Shown here in pieces: positions 1 to 6,370 of a stretch of 19,365 bases of DNA. Under the pieces are notes generated by a model. It saw nothing but the letters and a program-made list of their open reading frames with translations, searched no databases and was not told where the DNA came from. The stretch covers positions 1 to 19,365 of the forward strand of contig JANQHY010000317.1 in assembly GCA_028282395.1 (NCBI GenBank), in the 5' to 3' direction. Positions within the stretch are counted from its first letter, which is position 1. Each line of letters starts with the position of its first letter. Origin of the DNA: Gammaproteobacteria bacterium (GTDB taxonomy: Bacteria > Pseudomonadota > Gammaproteobacteria > UBA12402). A program made the position numbers and the translations under genes.

Positions 1-41
1 AATAGTTGGGCCAACTGGTCCGTTTGTAAAAAGGAGCAGCA

Positions 42-119
42 ATGAGACAGCAACGTGTTGCCACCCCCAAGGTAATAGTTGGACTACTTGCGTTAACTAT
101 CAGCCACTCAGCCAATGCT
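42..119 (+). other. Signal peptide of the inverse autotransporter
   Basis: The first 26 codons encode a basic N-terminus (MRQQR), a hydrophobic stretch (VIVGLLALTI) and a small-residue end (SANA) ahead of VVTNSS. This fits Sec-dependent export with signal peptidase I cleavage after Ala26. The cleavage site is estimated by eye. Confidence 0.7.
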
Positions 120-2690
120 GTTGTTACAAACTCGTCGCTACATACCTCATCATCACTTAGTACACTTACACAAGAGCTACAACAAGCATTTCAATCACCC
201 GATTACTCACCTCATATTGATCTTGGTGGTTATCTGTTTAATGACCACCCTTACCCGGCTGGTGTTGCAACACTATTTGTCCCTTTTAATACTCATGGTA
301 AACAGCTCTTTTACGGTACGCTACGCAGTTATGCCCATGGCACTTCGCGCTTTAGTGGCGGCGGTGCATTAGGTTATCGCCGACTATTTAGCACCAGCAG
401 TAATCAGCAAACTCACTGGAATATGCTTGGCTTTCATGCTGACTATGATCGCTTTCATAGTGATGGCGATAATTGGTTTAATCAAGTCACTGTCGGTGAA
501 GAATTCTGGCATAATCAGTGGTTCATTGGTAGCAACCTCTATATACCACTTGGGGAAATCAATCAATTTGATGAAGACGCTAATGCGCAAGTTGCGACAC
601 GGCCAGTGGGTTCAAATGATCCCAATTCAGATGCTGTGGGCCATATTCTTTATGGCTGTGGTCATGAAGTGGCGCTACCCGGTGTCGATGCCGAAGTGGG
701 TTATTATGACTTGTGGCGTGGATTAGCACTCTATGGCGGCGGCTATTTTTTCCGTTACGGCTCTGCACCGACAGTAACCGGTCCGAAAGCACGCGCCGAA
801 TATAACTGGTTCCCCCACAATCACCATCGATTATTATGGCTATTTAACCGGGTCAGCTTAGAAAGTGAAGTACGTTATGACAAACCTAACGGCACCACCT
901 GGTATGGTGGCATCCGTCTCACTACTAATCTCCTACCCAACTCCTCTTATCGCTTACAAGGAGTCTCTCGTCATATGATCGATCCGATCCGCCGCCGCAT
1001 GGAGACCACCACGGTCAGTTATCACGATGATCTGCGTTACCTGTATATGAATGGCCACATTGCGAATGTTAAATATGTTTCAAACGCCGATGCCGTTCAA
1101 GCGGCAGCGGCAGACAGCAATATTGACATCATTGCAGTACAGAACAGCATTCAAATGGCCAGTACGCTCGATTTAGGCAGTGGCCGCAACATGGTTGTGA
1201 CCGGCGGTGCTTTTAATTTTAATGTTGGCGGCTGCAACTTTAGGCTAAATACACTGGGACATAATGGCACACTGATTGCTGCGTCAGGTCAAACATTAAT
1301 CCAGCTGGTCAGCAATGCACAAGATGTTTCACTTCAGTATATCAATCTAATCACGAATCCGACTGAAGGAGAAGGCACTGCCGGGGAAGAAGCCATTACC
1401 AATAACAATGGCGATGGCTTTGGAACATTATCACTCAACCATGTCACGACTAATGGCGCACTCTACATCTCCGTTGGCAGCAATCAATCAGGTACAGTGA
1501 ATGTCCAGAACAGTACTTTCAATACCGATTTACTGAGTGACGCTTCCGGACTACGCGCAGCAATAACGCTTGAAGCCACTGGCAGTAATAGCTTATTAAC
1601 CGTAACAGGTTTTACCAATAATACCGTTAACGCTTCACGTAATTCGACCGGCGATCTCTACGGCGTATTCAATCACGCTGAAAATGGTGGCGCACTAGTC
1701 TATAGCGGTGATTTTGCCCACAATACCATTAATGCGACAGGCAGTGGTAATGGTGATGTCATTGCTGTTCTCAATGAGGCAGATGCTGTCGGCATTCTCG
1801 CGCCGACAACAGCCACTATTAATTTTAATGGCAATTTTAGCCATAACATCATTAATGCAACCTCAAGCGGAAGCACTAATAGCGTCATCGGTGTAAAAAA
1901 CTTCTCTGACGATGTCGGGTTGTTTCAAGATACGACAACAATTATTAATTTTAATGGCGCTTTTAGCAATAATCAGATAACCGCTTCGGGTGACAATACT
2001 GTTATTGGTGTCCAAAATGGTGTTGAAAGTGTTGATCCATTTGCTAAAGACGCTCAGCTGAATTTTAATGGTGCATTTAGTGATAATCAAATTCAGGCAA
2101 CAGCAACCGGTTTCAACGGAAATGCTACCGGGGTAAGTAATCTGATTTTTGCCTCTTCTCAAAACAGTGACACAGTACAAATTGTCTTTAATGGTGATTT
2201 TAGCAATAATCAAATCAGCGCCAACGGTACTGTTAAAGCCGTTGGAGTAGAGAATGCCGTACAAAATACCTCGACAATATCCCCCGGCTCGGCAAACATT
2301 ATTTATAATGGAAGTTTTTCTAACAATCAAATTCATGCCCTAAATGCCATCACAACCCTAGGCGTTGATACTAATGCTAATGGTGACTCCTCAAATATAC
2401 AATATAATGGCAACTTTACTAATAACACCATCAGCTCTGCTAATGGCAATGCCGTAGTATTTGTTACTAACAATGATGGCACCATCAGCGTTCATACAAT
2501 CGCCAATAACTCTCTTAGTTTTGCTGCCGGCATGTCAGGGTTTTCTATTACCGCCAACAGCGGCAAAATAGATTTCACTGACACACTGAATGAAGCAGCA
2601 CTGGAGAGTCTAAATGGTGGCACCAGTGCAACACTGTCGGGCAGCGGTATTATCTGTTTTCAAGATGGCAGTGGGATTAACTGTCCATAA
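42..2690 (+). CDS. Inverse autotransporter adhesin (intimin/invasin-type barrel, repetitive beta-helix passenger)
   Basis: Predicted surface adhesin of 882 residues. Residues 1 to about 26 form a signal peptide ending in SANA. About residues 55-325 match the inverse autotransporter beta-barrel domain of intimin and invasin: LGGYLF, a LFVPF strand, the glycine-rich GGGALGYRRLF, LPGVDAEVGYYD, a GPKARAEYNW segment and the closing VSRHMIDPIRRR at 308-319, which resembles the family's linker signature. The remaining about 550 residues are Asn, Gly, Ser and Thr rich and look like a parallel beta-helix, with repeats of the form FNGxFSNNQI between about residues 555 and 800. Two Cys near the C-terminus (in IICF and INCP) may form a disulfide. 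In this family the barrel sits in the outer membrane and the C-terminal passenger is exposed. The ATG at 42 follows AAGGAG with suitable spacing. The gene converges on lysC with a 7-bp gap. The barrel call is firm; adhesion is inferred and the ligand is unknown. Confidence 0.92.
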   Translation: MRQQRVATPKVIVGLLALTISHSANAVVTNSSLHTSSSLSTLTQELQQAFQSPDYSPHIDLGGYLFNDHPYPAGVATLFVPFNTHGKQLFYGTLRSYAHGTSRFSGGGALGYRRLFSTSSNQQTHWNMLGFHADYDRFHSDGDNWFNQVTVGEEFWHNQWFIGSNLYIPLGEINQFDEDANAQVATRPVGSNDPNSDAVGHILYGCGHEVALPGVDAEVGYYDLWRGLALYGGGYFFRYGSAPTVTGPKARAEYNWFPHNHHRLLWLFNRVSLESEVRYDKPNGTTWYGGIRLTTNLLPNSSYRLQGVSRHMIDPIRRRMETTTVSYHDDLRYLYMNGHIANVKYVSNADAVQAAAADSNIDIIAVQNSIQMASTLDLGSGRNMVVTGGAFNFNVGGCNFRLNTLGHNGTLIAASGQTLIQLVSNAQDVSLQYINLITNPTEGEGTAGEEAITNNNGDGFGTLSLNHVTTNGALYISVGSNQSGTVNVQNSTFNTDLLSDASGLRAAITLEATGSNSLLTVTGFTNNTVNASRNSTGDLYGVFNHAENGGALVYSGDFAHNTINATGSGNGDVIAVLNEADAVGILAPTTATINFNGNFSHNIINATSSGSTNSVIGVKNFSDDVGLFQDTTTIINFNGAFSNNQITASGDNTVIGVQNGVESVDPFAKDAQLNFNGAFSDNQIQATATGFNGNATGVSNLIFASSQNSDTVQIVFNGDFSNNQISANGTVKAVGVENAVQNTSTISPGSANIIYNGSFSNNQIHALNAITTLGVDTNANGDSSNIQYNGNFTNNTISSANGNAVVFVTNNDGTISVHTIANNSLSFAAGMSGFSITANSGKIDFTDTLNEAALESLNGGTSATLSGSGIICFQDGSGINCP
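1686..2440 (+). repeat. In-gene repeats encoding FNGxFSxNxI beta-helix motifs
   Basis: At least seven imperfect repeats lie inside the adhesin passenger, with the motif Phe at residue 558 in the first and 792 in the last. Copies read SGDFAHNTINAT, FNGNFSHNIINAT, FNGAFSNNQITAS, FNGAFSDNQIQAT, FNGDFSNNQISAN, YNGSFSNNQIHAL and YNGNFTNNTISSA. The DNA is also conserved (TTTAATGG followed by TTTAGCAATAATCA in several copies), so this is real internal duplication and not only a protein pattern. Each unit carries FxxN and is usually followed by a GVxN-like strand. The first copy is preceded by GGAL. Confidence 0.88.
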
Positions 2691-2717
2691 GCTATCGTTA
2701 CACCTGGTAACGATCGC
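2691..2717. terminator. Hairpin between the convergent adhesin and lysC genes
   Basis: ATCGTTAC and GTAACGAT form a perfect 8-bp stem around the loop ACCTG (2694-2714), extended by two more pairs after one mismatch. It covers the lysC stop codon and lies just after the adhesin stop, so it could end transcripts from both sides. Neither side has a good T-tract, so intrinsic termination is uncertain; it may instead protect 3' ends. Confidence 0.4.
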
Positions 2718-4062
2718 CTTCAATAAGATCCTCATGCAGTAGTGTTGCAATAGCATTGGCATCACGCTGCTTCACCAGAATACCAATACTTGAGGCACTG
2801 GCACCATAACAGATCAAGCGGATAAAATAGCCTTTTAATTTTGCTAAAATACGTTGTGTCATACCTGGGCGATTTAAGCCGATACCAATCACAGCAAGAA
2901 GCGTCAACTCCTCTTCAACAACGGTTTGTGAAAATTCATGTAGTGCATTTAAAACAATCTGATTTTTAAATGGGTTATTTTCGTGCGAGCCAAGACTAGC
3001 CCCATCAATGGTGAGCGCGACACTTACCTCACTAGTCGTTAACAGATCAACACTGATTTTATGGTCGGCCAAAATAGTAAACACTTTGGCAAGAAAACCA
3101 CAGGCATTTAACATGTTTAAACTTTTTATTGTTACCAAAATCTGTTTTTTGCGCAGCGTTATGGCATGAACTAACGGCGGTGCTGTGTCATCACGCTTAG
3201 CTAATGTAATTAACGTGCCATCACTATCAGCGGCAAATGTTGATAAGATTCGCACCGGAATCGCCGAACGGATACAGGGTTCCAATGTCGCCGGATGTAA
3301 AATCTTAGCGCCAAAATTAGCCATCTCCGCCATCTCCTGAAAACTGATCTGTGCAATCGGATGGGCATTAGTAACAATATTGGGATCCATGGTATAGACA
3401 CCACTCACATCGGTATAGATCGCCAACTGATCACACGCTAAAGCTTCCGCCAATAACGCAGCCGTAAAATCACTGCCACCACGACCCAACGTTGTGGTTC
3501 GACCATCGGCTGTTGCGCCAATAAATCCTTGCGTGACAACAATGGTGGTATCATCAACGCTAGCAATAAATTCATTACAGCGCTGCTTAATGACTGCCAA
3601 ATCAGGCACCGCTTTACCAAAATGGTCATCGGTAATCATCACTTTTCTGACATCAAGCAGAAGCACCTGAGCACCACGCGCCTCTAATAGACTAGCAACT
3701 AATCGTGTTGACAACTGCTCGCCTAATGCCAGGACCTCATCAAAAACCTCATTACTCAGGTTCTCACCATCAATCTCTGTTAACTTTCCCACTTGCTGAT
3801 GAATGGCTTGCGCGACTTTCTCAGGCAATGCCAGTGCGGTAGCAATCGCCAAGTGAATCGCTTCAATCTCATTTATCATCTCACCACGCTGATCATGTGG
3901 TGCCTGACAGAAAGCAACTAGGCGATTGGTGATACCGCCAACAGCACTCAGCACTACCACACCAATGTCACGATTGCTTTCAACAACTGCAGCAACCTGC
4001 TGCATTGCATCCGCAGTTTCAACACTGCTACCACCAAATTTTGCAACGGTTTTTCTTGTCAT
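2698..4062 (-). CDS. lysC: Aspartate kinase, lysine-sensitive AKIII type
   Basis: Phosphorylates aspartate to 4-phosphoaspartate, the first committed step toward lysine, diaminopimelate, threonine and methionine; cytoplasmic. The 454 residues begin with KFGGSS (residues 8-13) and carry GRTTTLGRGGSD (about 187-198), YTDVSGVYTMDP and FGAKILHPATLEP, all standard aspartokinase signatures. Two C-terminal ACT regulatory domains follow (about 309-380 and 385-450). The first contains SLNMLNACGFLAKVF and ISVDLLTTSEVSVAL, very close to the lysine-binding region of E. coli LysC, so lysine feedback inhibition is likely. There is no homoserine dehydrogenase fusion. The ATG overlaps the asd stop as ATGA, and AGGA sits about 7 bases upstream inside asd, so the two are probably translationally coupled. 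Length and motifs look intact. Confidence 0.96.
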   Translation of the reverse strand: MTRKTVAKFGGSSVETADAMQQVAAVVESNRDIGVVVLSAVGGITNRLVAFCQAPHDQRGEMINEIEAIHLAIATALALPEKVAQAIHQQVGKLTEIDGENLSNEVFDEVLALGEQLSTRLVASLLEARGAQVLLLDVRKVMITDDHFGKAVPDLAVIKQRCNEFIASVDDTTIVVTQGFIGATADGRTTTLGRGGSDFTAALLAEALACDQLAIYTDVSGVYTMDPNIVTNAHPIAQISFQEMAEMANFGAKILHPATLEPCIRSAIPVRILSTFAADSDGTLITLAKRDDTAPPLVHAITLRKKQILVTIKSLNMLNACGFLAKVFTILADHKISVDLLTTSEVSVALTIDGASLGSHENNPFKNQIVLNALHEFSQTVVEEELTLLAVIGIGLNRPGMTQRILAKLKGYFIRLICYGASASSIGILVKQRDANAIATLLHEDLIEGDRYQV

Positions 4063-5057
4063 GCGTTTTCCTGGGTGAATTTTAGATAGGCTTCCATATT
4101 AGTAATGGCCGCACCCGCAGCACCTCTGACTAAATTATGGGTAAGCACAATTAAATTCAGCACATTAGGCAGATCACCCTGGCGCAAATGGCCAATATGA
4201 ACACGCATATCATCATGAGTCAACTGGCGTGCCGCTTGCGGCTGTCCGGGCTGTTGATAGAGATGATAAAGATCGGCAAATTTACTATTCCACTCTTCAT
4301 ACGCTGCAACTGCATTGGCAACATCAACTGCCTGTTTAAACATTACCTGCAGTGTCACCACGTGGCCATAAAGGACCGCAACACGGTGTACCTGTGCCGT
4401 CACAGCGAAATCTGCCGGTTGGCCCATTGCACCAAGAATTTTTTTTGTCTCTTCACTAATTTTCTCAGCTTCATTATTAATATGCGGCACGGTATTACCA
4501 ATTATATCAAATGAGGGAACACCAGGATAACCAGCACCACTGAGAGATTGTAGCGTTACCACACCAACATGCTCAATCGCACCAAGTTGTAATAATGGTG
4601 CCAGCCCGAGGGTCACACCCACTGCAGCACAGTTAGGATTGGTAACAATATGGCCGCCATATTGCTGTTTTGCGGTTAAGGCTAAATGGGCCGCATTAAT
4701 CTCCGGAACCAATAGTGGCACCTCTGGCGCCATACGCCATGCCCCGGCATTGGAAAACACCTTCTTCCCTTGCTGCGCTAACATTGGCTCAACACGTTCA
4801 GCCACCTCTGTTGGCAAACAGGAGATAACATACTCAGCGCTCAGCTGTTCGACAGCTGACAATTTGATCGCTGCAACCGTCTCATCAAGCGGTGCTAGGG
4901 GCTCGCGCCAATCAACGACTTCACCGTATAATTGGCCAATACGTTTATCTGAAGCCACCAACTCTTTTAAGGTAAACTGCGGCGCAGCGCGCAACAGCGC
5001 AATCGCTTTCTGCCCAACCGTGCCAGTAGCGCCCAATACAGCAACATCTATAGACAT
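4059..5057 (-). CDS. asd: Aspartate-semialdehyde dehydrogenase
   Basis: Reduces aspartyl-4-phosphate to aspartate semialdehyde with NADPH, directly after LysC. Using the ATG at 5057, the product has 332 residues and opens with the nucleotide-binding loop VAVLGATGTVGQ. The catalytic Cys is in TNPNCAAVG (Cys143) and the active-site His is likely the one in QVHRVAVLYGH (about 224). The SGAGYPGVPSFDIIGN stretch and overall layout resemble the archaeal/fungal/chlamydial-type enzyme more than E. coli Asd. A longer reading frame starts at 5090, but that ATG falls within the TATAAT box of the promoter, whereas the 5057 ATG has AGGAAC at proper spacing; I therefore chose 5057. It is the first gene of the asd-lysC pair. 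Confidence 0.94.
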   Translation of the reverse strand: MSIDVAVLGATGTVGQKAIALLRAAPQFTLKELVASDKRIGQLYGEVVDWREPLAPLDETVAAIKLSAVEQLSAEYVISCLPTEVAERVEPMLAQQGKKVFSNAGAWRMAPEVPLLVPEINAAHLALTAKQQYGGHIVTNPNCAAVGVTLGLAPLLQLGAIEHVGVVTLQSLSGAGYPGVPSFDIIGNTVPHINNEAEKISEETKKILGAMGQPADFAVTAQVHRVAVLYGHVVTLQVMFKQAVDVANAVAAYEEWNSKFADLYHLYQQPGQPQAARQLTHDDMRVHIGHLRQGDLPNVLNLIVLTHNLVRGAAGAAITNMEAYLKFTQENA

Positions 5058-5088
5058 TTTAGTTCCTATTTTTCGTTTCAGAGTCGCC

Positions 5089-5117
5089 ATTATAGGGTGT
5101 TGTCACACACAAGGCAA
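5089..5117 (-). promoter_or_regulatory. Sigma70-type promoter of asd-lysC
   Basis: On the minus strand, TTGCCT (5112-5117) is separated by 17 bases from a perfect TATAAT (5089-5094). Transcription would start near 5082, giving a leader of about 25 bases with the AGGA ribosome-binding site. The position fixes the asd start at 5057. Confidence 0.72.
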
Positions 5118-5128
5118 TATGGTAGATC

Positions 5129-5146
5129 CTCCTCGATAAACGGGAG
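5129..5146. repeat. Left copy of a CTCTCCCGTAAACGGGAG palindromic repeat
   Basis: CTCCTCGATAAACGGGAG is a decayed version of the perfect hairpin at 5294-5313, sharing the TAAACGGGAG half exactly. It begins 11 bases upstream of the asd -35 box. Confidence 0.55.
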
Positions 5147-5174
5147 TTGTTGCATAAATATCCCTGCACACTCC

Positions 5175-5266
5175 GTCATCGGGAGATGCGTAGCGTCGAA
5201 GCGATCCAGTAACACGGTTACTCGTGACTTCAGAACTTACAATTGCTTAGCCATGCTCGCAATGAC
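5175..5266. repeat. Inverted repeat of the GTCATTGCGAG...GAAGCAAT dispersed family
   Basis: The left arm (from 5175) reads GTCATCGGGAG, then GTAGCGTCGAAGCGATCC. The reverse complement of the right arm (ending 5266) reads GTCATTGCGAGCATGGCTA followed by AGCAAT. Both are diverged versions of the GTCATTGCGAGC...GAAGCAATCC short repeat found in many intracellular bacteria. About 40 bases separate the arms. No coding sequence is supported here; the short frames crossing it have no ribosome-binding site or family character. Confidence 0.65.
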
Positions 5267-5293
5267 TATGGAAAAAGCATTAGTAATAAAACT

Positions 5294-5313
5294 CTCTCCC
5301 GTAAACGGGAGAG
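5294..5313. repeat. Perfect palindromic hairpin CTCTCCCG-TAAA-CGGGAGAG
   Basis: An 8-bp perfect stem with a 4-base loop. On the minus strand it is followed by AGTTTTATT and could resemble a terminator, but no minus-strand gene lies upstream of it. With the related copy at 5129 it brackets the inverted repeat, so a dispersed repeat is the better reading. On the plus strand it is followed by an A-rich run leading toward the GFA gene. Confidence 0.6.
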
Positions 5314-5378
5314 GAAAAAAAAGAAATGCATCAATATAAATAAACTGCTAGGCTATCACTATTTAGGAAACATGAAAG

Positions 5379-5795
5379 ATGAAAAAACTCACTGGAAAAT
5401 GTCTTTGCGAAGCGATTGCGTATGAAATCAATGGTGAGCTTGGTCCGATCGTCAATTGTCACTGCTCCCAATGTCGGCGCTGGCACGGTGCAGCATTCAG
5501 AACCCGATGCACAGTGGCCAGTAAAGATTTTAACTGGCTAAAAGGCGAAGCGCTCTTAAAAAAATATGCGCTCTCTGAACAGGTGATGCAAACTTTTTGT
5601 CGCGTATGCGGTTCCAATTTAATCACCCTATATAACGATAATGCTGATCAAATTGGCTTACCAATTGGCGGTCTTGAACAGGATCCAGGAAGCCGTCCTA
5701 TTGCACACATTTTTGTTGGTTCCAAAGCACCTTGGTATGAGATCAGTGATAATCTACCGCAATATGAAACATTACCAGATGATGCCATTGACTAA
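5379..5795 (+). CDS. GFA/CENP-V family zinc-binding protein
   Basis: A 138-residue protein of the glutathione-dependent formaldehyde-activating enzyme (GFA) fold. It shows the family's Cys pattern: KCLC (Cys8, Cys10), NCHCSQC (Cys27, Cys29, Cys32) and CRVCGS (Cys74, Cys77), which together bind structural and catalytic zinc. The CSQCRRWHGAAFR segment is typical, and the length is normal for a complete single-domain member. Many family members are named after GFA but have no proven activity on S-hydroxymethylglutathione, and no formaldehyde-oxidation gene is adjacent, so the substrate is unknown. The chosen ATG starts the conserved MKKLTGKCLC; AGGA lies 10 bases upstream. It is the first of three plus-strand genes set between the asd and dapB units. 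Confidence 0.88.
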   Translation: MKKLTGKCLCEAIAYEINGELGPIVNCHCSQCRRWHGAAFRTRCTVASKDFNWLKGEALLKKYALSEQVMQTFCRVCGSNLITLYNDNADQIGLPIGGLEQDPGSRPIAHIFVGSKAPWYEISDNLPQYETLPDDAID

Positions 5796-5861
5796 GCCAA
5801 TTGACATTAACAGCAAGTTAAATTAGTCTTAATAAAAAATTATTATCGGAGAAGAAATATC

Positions 5862-6239
5862 ATGAAACACGCTAGTAAAAGAATATTAATAGTAACTGGA
5901 CTAGCACTAGCTTTTACTTCTCTACTTAGCGGCTGTGTAATAGGAAGCACCGTGACAAAAACGTCCAACGGCGATTACCGCTTAACTGCAACCTCAGACA
6001 ACCCACAACGCGCACGTTTTGGCGCAACAAACCAAGCTGAACGGTTCTGCAGTAAACAGAATGCTTCCTATAAATTTGTCCGCATGTATACCGTCGATGA
6101 TAACTTTGGCAAAAAATTAGCTGCTATTTCTGCTATTGAAAATAGCACTTCACAAACGAATGTCAGCACCTCCGCAGCAAACATAAATAAAAATTCCAGT
6201 TATACCACAACGCTAATTTTTAAGTGTCATCAACACTAA
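5862..6239 (+). CDS. Small predicted outer-membrane lipoprotein
   Basis: A 125-residue protein with a signal sequence and lipobox: basic start (MKHASKR), hydrophobic core (ILIVTGLALAFTS) and LLSGC, with lipidation expected on Cys25. The residue after Cys is Val and not Asp, so sorting to the outer membrane is expected by the usual rule. The mature part has SNGDYRLTATSDN, then a region with FCSKQNASYKF, resembling a loose class of small gammaproteobacterial lipoproteins that share an xYxLxAT strand and a later FCxxxxxxxKF motif. Two Cys (in RFCSK and FKCHQH) could pair in the periplasm. GGAG stands about 11 bases before the ATG. Function is unknown. It may be cotranscribed with the GFA gene (66-bp gap). 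Confidence 0.72.
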   Translation: MKHASKRILIVTGLALAFTSLLSGCVIGSTVTKTSNGDYRLTATSDNPQRARFGATNQAERFCSKQNASYKFVRMYTVDDNFGKKLAAISAIENSTSQTNVSTSAANINKNSSYTTTLIFKCHQH

Positions 6240-6301
6240 TTTTACTGCGGAAATTTCCAGATAGCTATTCTGCTGATTTTTAGAGATTAATTTTAATTAA
6301 A

Positions 6302-6330
6302 TTGAACTCCCTATGATAATAGTCTATAAT
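6302..6330 (+). promoter_or_regulatory. Near-consensus sigma70-type promoter of the 312-residue orphan
   Basis: TTGAAC (6302-6307), a 17-base spacer, then perfect TATAAT (6325-6330). The predicted start is near 6337, about 34 bases before the ATG. It is one of the two strongest promoter matches in the window, and it serves only the gene at 6371. Confidence 0.75.
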
Positions 6331-6335
6331 TGTAA

Positions 6336-6353
6336 TATAGAATATATTCTATA
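6336..6353. promoter_or_regulatory. Perfect 18-bp palindrome at the predicted transcription start (operator candidate)
   Basis: TATAGAATATATTCTATA is its own reverse complement with no mismatch. It starts 5 bases after the -10 box, covering the expected transcription start. That is a standard position for repressor binding. The same 18 bases could also form a weak AU hairpin in the leader. No regulator gene is adjacent. AT-richness makes chance palindromes more likely, which limits confidence. Confidence 0.5.
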
Positions 6354-6370
6354 AGATAGAGGAGATTTTT

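Noticed and set aside
1863..2336. 157-residue minus-strand frame opposite the adhesin repeats
   Set aside because: It mirrors the in-frame DNA repeats of the passenger; no ribosome-binding site and no family character.
4639..5139. 166-residue plus-strand frame over asd
   Set aside because: Antisense to a clear asd gene with intact motifs; an opposite-strand shadow.
5294..5313. Hairpin as an intrinsic terminator
   Set aside because: No gene reads into it from the strand with the short T-run, and a related copy lies at 5129, so a repeat element is the better explanation.
5097..5425. Short plus-strand frames (60-80 residues) in the asd-GFA gap
   Set aside because: They run through palindromic repeats and have basic, compositionally odd products; one overlaps the start of the GFA gene in another frame.
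6249..6258. GGAAATTTCC palindrome downstream of the lipoprotein gene
   Set aside because: Ten bases, no T-tract, no promoter nearby; expected often by chance in this composition.
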